DNA from: Alphaproteobacteria bacterium
Lineage (GTDB): Bacteria > Pseudomonadota > Alphaproteobacteria > Puniceispirillales > UBA1172
NCBI GenBank assembly: GCA_023259875.1
Contig: JALRFL010000199.1
Span: 1 to 9,193 of the forward strand
Reading direction: 5' to 3'
Length of the DNA stretch: 9,193 bases
Positions 1-5,708 of the stretch are shown here, piece after piece. The notes below the pieces were generated by a model. The model did no database searches, had not been told where the DNA came from, and saw only the letters and a program-made list of their open reading frames with translations. Both the position numbers and the translations under genes were made by a program. Numbering within the stretch: position 1 is the first letter of the stretch; each line of letters starts with the position of its first letter.

Positions 1-969
1 AAGAAAGCCCCCGTCAAGAAAACTCCAGCCAAGAAAACTCCAGCCAAGAAAACTCCAGCCAAGAAAACTCCAGCCAAGAGAGCATCCGCGGCAAAATCCA
101 CCTCTAGAGCATCCGCGGCGGCAACGAAGATATCCGGCTACGGTGCAGGCAGTGTTAATGTGGTTATGTCCGTTGATCAGGTGGCGAAAGAGGCGGCGAA
201 CATTGCTGCTAAAGGGCCGTCTAAAGCTGACCTTGATAAGCTGGCAAAGGATGATGTTTTCTTTCAGATCGAAGACCTGCGCGCAGGTTATGGCAAGATG
301 GAAATTTTGCATAATTTCTCCATGCGCGTTGGGCAAGGCCAATCCTTATGCTTGATCGGGCCAAATGGAGCTGGGAAATCCACGGTTCTTCATTCAATTT
401 TTGGCTTTACGAATATTTTCTCTGGCAAAATTACGATAAACGGCCGTGATGTTACCTCGCTCAAACCTTCAGAGAAATTAGCGACGGCTGGCATTGCCTA
501 TATCCTTCAGGACAAATCGGTATTTCCGCAGATGACAGTTGAAGAAAACCTGCTGATGGGCGGTTTCCTCAAAGGTCGGCCAGCCGAAGCAAAAGCGGCG
601 GCAGAGCTTGTCTTTGATAAGTATAGCCGGTTAGCGGAACGCCGTAACAAGCCAGCAGGCGTGCTTTCAGGTGGTGAACGCAGATTGCTTGAAATTTCAC
701 GCGCTTTGGTGATGAACCCAGAGGTTTTGCTAGTTGATGAGCCGTCTATCGGTCTTGAGCCACGATTTATTGATATGGTGTTTGAGATTCTTTACGATCT
801 TCAGAAAAATGATGGCAAAACCATTATTATGGTGGAACAGAACGCCAAAAAAGGTCTGGATTTTGCGGATATTGGATATGTTCTGGTGTCAGGCGAAACC
901 GCGCTTGCCGATGAAGGTAACAAATTGCTTAAAAACCCAGATGTTGGACGCTTATTCCTTGGCGGTTAA
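1..969 (+). CDS. livF: Branched-chain amino acid-type ABC transporter ATPase (LivF-like), 5' end outside window, with Lys/Pro/Ala-rich N-terminal tail
   Basis: This is one of the two cytoplasmic ATPases expected in a LivFGHMK-type (HAAT) importer for branched-chain amino acids or related substrates. Walker A (GPNGAGKST) lies at 358-384, the signature LSGGE at 664-678 and Walker B (VLLVDEP) at 724-744. The usual H-loop histidine is replaced by the VEQNA motif typical of LivF/LivG, and the protein ends in the LivF-like NPDVGRLFLGG. The conserved domain begins near 259 (FFQIEDLRAGYG). The frame is open without a stop from base 1, giving at least 86 residues before the domain. These include four KKTPA units and an Ala/Ser-rich stretch, whereas LivF proteins are usually about 235 residues. 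Internal starts exist at GTG 160 and ATG 166, but neither has a clear ribosome binding site, so I treat the gene as 5'-partial. Family assignment is firm; the substrate and the reality of the tail are less so. The partner genes should lie to the left. Confidence 0.88.
   Translation, partial: KKAPVKKTPAKKTPAKKTPAKKTPAKRASAAKSTSRASAAATKISGYGAGSVNVVMSVDQVAKEAANIAAKGPSKADLDKLAKDDVFFQIEDLRAGYGKMEILHNFSMRVGQGQSLCLIGPNGAGKSTVLHSIFGFTNIFSGKITINGRDVTSLKPSEKLATAGIAYILQDKSVFPQMTVEENLLMGGFLKGRPAEAKAAAELVFDKYSRLAERRNKPAGVLSGGERRLLEISRALVMNPEVLLVDEPSIGLEPRFIDMVFEILYDLQKNDGKTIIMVEQNAKKGLDFADIGYVLVSGETALADEGNKLLKNPDVGRLFLGG
16..75 (+). repeat. 15-bp tandem repeat, four perfect copies, encoding KKTPA units
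   Basis: The unit aagaaaactccagcc occurs four times without a mismatch at 16-30, 31-45, 46-60 and 61-75. A diverged copy precedes it at 1-15 (encoding KKAPV) and the array decays after 76. The unit is a multiple of three, so gain or loss of copies would keep the livF frame. The array may begin left of the window. Perfect identity at the DNA level, including wobble positions, points to recent expansion by slippage or unequal recombination (inference). Confidence 0.95.
79..119 (+). repeat. 14-bp direct repeat within the livF tail
   Basis: The sequence agagcatccgcggc is present at 79-92 and again at 106-119, offset by 27 bases (nine codons). Both copies are read in the same frame as RASAA. With the KKTPA array next to it, this shows that the whole basic/Ala-rich tail region was built by in-frame duplication. 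Confidence 0.85.
966..969. other. Shared TTAA: overlapping stop codons of two convergent genes
   Basis: The palindrome ttaa holds the TAA stop of the livF-like gene (967-969, plus) and the TAA stop of the convergent membrane protein gene (968-966, minus). No intergenic space is left, and I see no stem-loop terminator followed by a T run on either side within the coding ends. Confidence 0.9.
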
Positions 970-2285
970 GGCTGATAAATCAGCAGATTTAACAGGCTGA
1001 GCACCCCACCGCCAAGCAAAGCAAACAAAAACGCTACGATCATATTATGGCCTAGTGCTAGGCTCGTGCTTTTGACGCGATAAAGCCTAGCACAGGTTAT
1101 CACAGATAATGAGGCCACCGAGCTCATGGTGCCAGCCCCCCAACCAATCAAATGGCTATGCATTAATAGGGCAGGATGAACCGCCGCGCCGCCATAGCTG
1201 AACAACGCCAACATCACGGTGCTTGAAATGACGGGATGAATCCCCACAACGGACGCCAGCATCATCACCACAGGGGTTGAGATCAACGCAATCCAGCCGG
1301 GATACATACTATGTTCCCCGATGAGCCCCATGCGTTCCAACCCGTCGGTATGGATAGCAATATAGCCAATAAACATGGCCCCACTAATGATGATGAGATC
1401 ATCAGAAATCTGCGCTAATCCAGTATGGGTTGAGGTGATGATACGGTGAATATTGCCGGGATGACGGGCAAATTGCACTAAGACCAGAATCGGCATGGAA
1501 ATGACCACGGCGGATAATGCCGTAAGGTTAAACCCTAAGGCAAACCCAAGCACAGTGGCCAAGACAATAATCACACGCATAGAAATAGGGGCAAGACAAG
1601 CCAGCGAGGTGCGGATCGTGTTCCAGCTAAATTGCGGACTAAACACATAGCAACATATTAAGGTGAATATGACCGAGGTCGCGAGGCCTATTGCCATGGC
1701 AACCCAAGCATAGGTCGTGCCGACAAACCCCTCACCAACCGCAAAGGCGACAAAGAATGGCGACCACACAGCAGAAGTTACCATGCCGCGTAAAGCGGCT
1801 TCGGCGGCCAATTTGCGCCGATGATCATCACTGTCCCTAGGTAAGGCGGCAGACAATACCGCAAAACTGCCTGTGTTGATAATGCCGCCAAAAACATGGC
1901 CTGCGATCTGTAATCCGGCAGACGAGGCCTCAGGGGTCAGTAAGGCTAATTTGCGTTGCGTCAATCGCACAGAAGGCATGGTGCTTGCGGTGGCTTTTGA
2001 GAGGGTCATGGTGGCAATCAAGGCAACAAAGATGAGGATAAATCGCCCCCCTGAAAACAAAAGCTCCTGCGACGGCAAACCATCAAGCAAAAACCAGCCC
2101 ATAACGCCTAGCATGACAAGGATCACATAGCTGTCCCATTTTAATTGCGGCAGGATGATAAGCAAAAATCCCCCAAGCAAGATGGCGCCGAGATTGCTGA
2201 GGATCTCAACATGCTGACCAAAGATGATTTGCAGAATGGCGGCAATCCATGCAAGCAAAAGTAAGCTGACCCGAAGCGAAGTCAT
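966..2285 (-). CDS. Polytopic membrane protein, probable transporter of uncertain family (ion-transporter-like)
   Basis: This 439-residue, strongly hydrophobic protein has about 11-12 predicted membrane segments. There are four in the first 100 residues, then a more polar stretch (about 100-125), then the rest up to the C-terminus. Short Gly/Ser/Pro-rich stretches break up hydrophobic segments: HVFGGIINTGSF near residue 130, VWSPFFVAFAVGEG near 173, and VGIHPVISSTVM in the last third. The last resembles the re-entrant, substrate-binding hairpins of ion-transporter superfamily proteins (DASS, ArsB, TRAP DctM), but I cannot place it in a named family, so transport is inference. The ATG at 2285 has a GAGGG ribosome binding site four bases upstream (2294-2290). 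It is the last gene of the minus-strand cluster, 55 bases after the EamA-type gene, and ends inside the stop codon of the convergent livF-like gene. Confidence 0.75.
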   Translation of the reverse strand: MTSLRVSLLLLAWIAAILQIIFGQHVEILSNLGAILLGGFLLIILPQLKWDSYVILVMLGVMGWFLLDGLPSQELLFSGGRFILIFVALIATMTLSKATASTMPSVRLTQRKLALLTPEASSAGLQIAGHVFGGIINTGSFAVLSAALPRDSDDHRRKLAAEAALRGMVTSAVWSPFFVAFAVGEGFVGTTYAWVAMAIGLATSVIFTLICCYVFSPQFSWNTIRTSLACLAPISMRVIIVLATVLGFALGFNLTALSAVVISMPILVLVQFARHPGNIHRIITSTHTGLAQISDDLIIISGAMFIGYIAIHTDGLERMGLIGEHSMYPGWIALISTPVVMMLASVVGIHPVISSTVMLALFSYGGAAVHPALLMHSHLIGWGAGTMSSVASLSVITCARLYRVKSTSLALGHNMIVAFLFALLGGGVLSLLNLLIYQP

Positions 2286-2340
2286 AACGCCCTCATCAGG
2301 GTTAGCGATGTGACAGAAAAAAAAGAATGACGCGACATCA

Positions 2341-3255
2341 TTATGATCCCATCAGAACCATAATAATTGAAATCGTTAGCATGATAATGGCCAGAGCTTC
2401 TGTCCAGTTTGTTTTTTCCCGAAACCATAGCAACGATACGCCAAGTGAAATTAATAGCTCAATCTGACCAACCGCACGAACAGCCGCAACACTATGCAGG
2501 GTAAAGGCAGTGAACCATCCCACGGTGGCTAATGCCCCAAAGAGACCTGCCCAAATAGAACCGCGCCAATGAACAAAACTGGCCACCAGTTGCGGCCGCG
2601 TGAAAATCAGCATCCAGCCGCCCATCATCACGACTTGGATCAGAGTGGCTATGCCGCCAGTATAAACCGCGCGCATAAACAAATCGCCGCCTTCAAGGGA
2701 TATGGCGGCGGCTTTATAACAGACCGTTGCAAGCCCTAGAAATGTTCCGCTAGCCAGCCCAATGGCCGAGGTGCGAGAGAAAAGAGACTGGAAGATATCC
2801 TGTTTTGTTAGTGCCGATTTTGCAAAGGACAGCATGACCACGGCAATCACACCAAGGATAATGGCAAGCCCGGTCAAAAGGGACACCATAACCCCTAAAA
2901 TGATGGCCTCTAAGATCGCGGCTTGCAAAACCTCTGTTTTTGAAAAAGCCGTTCCTGCGGCGAAACTGCGGCGCGAAAAAATCCGGATCAACAAAACGGT
3001 AAACAAGATTTGCGTGATGCTAGCTAGACTAACCCATATCCAAAACCGAAAGGTGGTGGATGGAAATCCCACATCTGTTATGAAATGATAGCCATAAACC
3101 ATAAGCCATGCAAAAGGCAGGGCATAAAGAAACCGAATATAACTTGCCCCATCATCCCCAAGGACGGGTTTCATCTGGCGCTGAATAGCGCTGCGGAAGG
3201 TTTGCGTTAACGCGGCAAAGATTGTGGCGGCAATCCACCATTCGGGGGAAATCAT
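2341..3255 (-). CDS. EamA-type permease of the drug/metabolite transporter (DMT) superfamily
   Basis: The 304-residue protein has about ten membrane helices arranged as two similar halves of about 140-150 residues, the normal size and layout for EamA/DMT exporters. Each half ends in the expected way: the first with a Leu/Ile/Val/Gly-rich helix (LLTGLAIILGVIAVVML), the second with the characteristic LGVSLLWFREKTNWTEALA followed by a last helix. Members export amino acids, metabolites or drugs across the inner membrane; nothing here fixes the substrate. The ATG at 3255 has an AGGA site seven bases upstream (3266-3263). It follows the SPOR-like gene by 36 bases in the same direction and is probably cotranscribed. 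With trpE two genes upstream, export of an aromatic or other amino acid is possible, but this is only a guess from position. Confidence 0.85.
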   Translation of the reverse strand: MISPEWWIAATIFAALTQTFRSAIQRQMKPVLGDDGASYIRFLYALPFAWLMVYGYHFITDVGFPSTTFRFWIWVSLASITQILFTVLLIRIFSRRSFAAGTAFSKTEVLQAAILEAIILGVMVSLLTGLAIILGVIAVVMLSFAKSALTKQDIFQSLFSRTSAIGLASGTFLGLATVCYKAAAISLEGGDLFMRAVYTGGIATLIQVVMMGGWMLIFTRPQLVASFVHWRGSIWAGLFGALATVGWFTAFTLHSVAAVRAVGQIELLISLGVSLLWFREKTNWTEALAIIMLTISIIMVLMGS

Positions 3256-3291
3256 GCCTTATTCCTGAAAAGAGAATTAAGAGGTTTAATT

Positions 3292-4185
3292 TTATTCAAT
3301 TAAACGAATAATACAACCGATTTGACGCTTCTCTAAACGCGCACAAGTGGCCTTTGCTTCATCGCGCGGCATTGGGGTGCTGACAACACGAAAATACCCC
3401 TCATCGCTATTCTGTGGCATCTCAATCACAAGACGAGGAGGGGAGGTCATATCCGCCATCTTCAGATCAAACACATCCCTTCCGCTTTCGGCATGGATAA
3501 GCAGTTTATAGGCCGCTAGCTGAATAACCACCTGCGGCTGATGAGGCGGTGAGGGGGGCGTATCAACCGCTGATGCTTGAGATGTCGTTGTAGGGGGTTC
3601 AGTTTCTGAGGTATCTCCGCGCCCATCAATCAGACTGTCATTCAGCTGATGCGGAACATTCAGGCCATTTGCTGATGCCATATTGTTATCAGTATTGGCC
3701 TCATCTTCGAGGTTCGGGTTTTTCTTCATATACAAATCTGGCCGCATCATAGCAATGCGCGCATCGGCCTGCCTGAACATGGCTGGACAAAAAGAGGTGA
3801 TATATTGCTGAACCGATTCTTCAGATGATGGGGTGACCGTTTCTTGCGAATTGGGATCAGGGAAAAAAATCTTATCCGTCATCCAGCGTCCGTAATTTTT
3901 GACGATACCGTCAAGAGAAGATGGGGATACGCTCTGTCCTGTTTGGGTTTCCAGATAGGCTTGCCATTGGTTGGTGATATCTTGGCGCCGCATTTCCCAG
4001 ATCAGGCTGTCTTTGGGGTTAATAAGCGTGACCTTTTCCATCACAATGGCATAGGCGGCACAGATCGCGGCTTGTTCGCTAAGCTTGCCTTTGTTGATGA
4101 TAGAGGTGTTAGAGTTCACCGTCTGCGCCATGACCACAGAGCTGGTCAAGGCAAGCAATATGATTCCAAATAAGATCCGACACAT
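3292..4185 (-). CDS. Secreted or periplasmic protein with C-terminal SPOR-like domain
   Basis: The start has a classic signal peptide: a basic Cys-Arg head, hydrophobic core ILFGIILLALTSSVV and a probable cut after VMA before QTV. A region of about 170 residues follows that I do not recognise (sequence such as AAICAAYAIVMEKV and a conserved-looking Cys pair). Then comes a Thr/Ser/Pro linker (about residues 193-218) and a final ~79 residues resembling a SPOR domain: VVIQLAAY at its start and FRVVSTPMPRDEAKATCARL with RQIGCIIR at its end, matching the usual G/P-rich turn, A...C..L helix and closing strand. SPOR domains bind denuded peptidoglycan glycan strands at division sites, so an envelope role is likely. 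I prefer ATG 4185 (AGGG ten bases upstream); TTG 4191 would add two residues but sits only four bases from that site. It lies 27 bases after trpE, an unexpected partner. SPOR assignment is by eye. Confidence 0.72.
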   Translation of the reverse strand: MCRILFGIILLALTSSVVMAQTVNSNTSIINKGKLSEQAAICAAYAIVMEKVTLINPKDSLIWEMRRQDITNQWQAYLETQTGQSVSPSSLDGIVKNYGRWMTDKIFFPDPNSQETVTPSSEESVQQYITSFCPAMFRQADARIAMMRPDLYMKKNPNLEDEANTDNNMASANGLNVPHQLNDSLIDGRGDTSETEPPTTTSQASAVDTPPSPPHQPQVVIQLAAYKLLIHAESGRDVFDLKMADMTSPPRLVIEMPQNSDEGYFRVVSTPMPRDEAKATCARLEKRQIGCIIRLIE

Positions 4186-4212
4186 ACGCAAAACACCCTA
4201 AAACTAAAGGAT

Positions 4213-5706
4213 CTATTCTTCGGTCATCTCCACGGCTTCTGCGGCGGCACGAATGACTGCCATGGCTTTATTGACACATTCTTGGTACTCATTTTCATCA
4301 ACGCTGTCATAAACCACACCAGCGCCAGCCTGAATATGCAACATATCATCCTTGATCAAAGCGGTTCGAAGCACAATACAGGTATCCATATCCCCATTAC
4401 CAGAAATATATCCGGCCGCGCCGCCATAAGGGCCGCGTTGAGTAGGTTCTAATTCATCAATAATTTCCATGGCTCGGATTTTGGGTGCGCCTGTGAGGGT
4501 GCCAGCAGGAAATCCAGCCTTAAGGGCATCAATCGCGTCACACTCGTCTCTTGCCTCACCTTGCACCTCTGAGGCGATATGCATGACATGGCTGTAACGT
4601 TCAATATTAAAGTGATCAACAACCTTGACGGTACCGGGTTTGGATACGCGCCCAACATCGTTACGCCCCAAATCCAAAAGCATCAAATGTTCGGCTCTTT
4701 CTTTGGCGTCACTTAGCAAATCTTTTGCCAAGGCTTGATCTTCTTCGGGGGTTTTGCCGCGAGGGCGTGTGCCAGCGATAGGACGAATGGTGACCTTACC
4801 TTCGCGCAGACGCACCAGAATTTCAGGGCTTGAGCCCACCAGCGAAAGCCCACCCATATTAAAATAAATCAAAAAGGGCGAAGGGTTAAGACGCCGAAGT
4901 GAACGATAAAGCGTAAAGGGGTGTTTGAAAAAGGGGACAGAAAACCGTTGCGAGAGAACCACCTGAAAAATATCGCCGGCTTTGATGTAATCAATGGCCT
5001 TTTTCACCATATCCAGATAGCTGGATTTTGGCATATTGGCGGTTACTTCAGGTAAGGGTTGTTGATGATCAGGCTTAGCACGAGATGGTAACGCCGCGCC
5101 GAGTTTATCAATGATCCGCTGAAGCCGTTTTGAGGCATCAGATATCGCCGCGTCATGATCCCCTTGGTGGCTATCGGGACGGATAGGGGTAACAATCCGC
5201 ATGCTATCTTTAAGCCGGTCAATAATTACCACCACCGATGGCCGCATCAGGCATGAGGTCGGAGTATTGAGTTCGTCTGGATTGCTGTTTGGGATATTTT
5301 CCATATAGCGGATCATTTCATATCCGAAATATCCAAACAGACCAGCAGACATAGGCGGCAGATCATCAGGAATATCAATGGCAGATGCTGCCATCAGTCG
5401 CCGCAAATGGTCAAACGCATGACCAGTTTCTTCAGCAATCAGATTGCCATTGCCGTCATGCGTGGTGATGGTTTCGCCACGCACCGTCCAAATCAAATCA
5501 GGATCAAGGGCTATCACCGAAAAGCGGCCCCTGACATTTCCCCCTTCGACAGATTCCAGCAAACAGTGATAAGGCGTATCAATCCCCAGCTTCAGCATAA
5601 TAGAAACCGGAGTTTCAAGGTCTGCCACCAATTCGGTATGCATGAGGGTTGCCTTGCCAGCCGCAAGGTGAGACCGAATGCTGTCCAAATCTGGCATCAT
5701 GCGCAT
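4213..5706 (-). CDS. trpE: Anthranilate synthase component I
   Basis: TrpE converts chorismate plus ammonia to anthranilate, the first committed step of tryptophan synthesis; the TrpG glutaminase normally supplies the ammonia. The 497-residue length is normal. Residues 49-52 are LLES, the N-terminal motif tied to tryptophan feedback binding. The chorismate-binding domain spans about 226-490, with AGDIFQVVLSQRF (243-255), GSSPEILVR, PIAGTRPRG (309-317), LLDLGRNDVGRV, HVMHIASEVQG, GTLTGAPKIRAMEII and NEYQECVNKA. Alanine in PIAGT, where aminodeoxychorismate synthase (PabB) has lysine, favours TrpE over PabB. The ATG at 5706 overlaps the ppiD stop by one base (TGATG), so it has no leader of its own and probably depends on translational coupling; a trp leader peptide or attenuator is therefore absent. 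ATGs at 5700 and 5697 are alternative starts. No trpG, trpD or trpC follows; the next gene encodes a SPOR-like protein 27 bases on. Confidence 0.97.
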   Translation of the reverse strand: MRMMPDLDSIRSHLAAGKATLMHTELVADLETPVSIMLKLGIDTPYHCLLESVEGGNVRGRFSVIALDPDLIWTVRGETITTHDGNGNLIAEETGHAFDHLRRLMAASAIDIPDDLPPMSAGLFGYFGYEMIRYMENIPNSNPDELNTPTSCLMRPSVVVIIDRLKDSMRIVTPIRPDSHQGDHDAAISDASKRLQRIIDKLGAALPSRAKPDHQQPLPEVTANMPKSSYLDMVKKAIDYIKAGDIFQVVLSQRFSVPFFKHPFTLYRSLRRLNPSPFLIYFNMGGLSLVGSSPEILVRLREGKVTIRPIAGTRPRGKTPEEDQALAKDLLSDAKERAEHLMLLDLGRNDVGRVSKPGTVKVVDHFNIERYSHVMHIASEVQGEARDECDAIDALKAGFPAGTLTGAPKIRAMEIIDELEPTQRGPYGGAAGYISGNGDMDTCIVLRTALIKDDMLHIQAGAGVVYDSVDENEYQECVNKAMAVIRAAAEAVEMTEE

Positions 5707-5708
5707 CA
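5704..5708 (-). other. TGATG stop-start overlap coupling ppiD to trpE
   Basis: On the minus strand the ppiD stop TGA (5708-5706) and the trpE start ATG (5706-5704) share one A. No strong Shine-Dalgarno sequence precedes this ATG (upstream bases read cgggtctatcaac). Termination-reinitiation by the same ribosome is the likely way trpE is translated (inference). Confidence 0.85.

Noticed and set aside
16..75. Tandem repeat as a CRISPR array
   Set aside because: The units are 15 bp and directly adjacent with no spacers, and they read in frame as KKTPA; this is a coding minisatellite.
143..355. Overlapping small ORF in another frame of the livF region
   Set aside because: The product is low in recognisable sequence and lies fully under the well-supported ABC ATPase; it is a shadow of the repeat and livF composition.
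940..1000. Bidirectional terminator between the convergent genes
   Set aside because: I looked for a GC-rich stem with flanking A and T runs and found none; the region is coding on one strand or the other.
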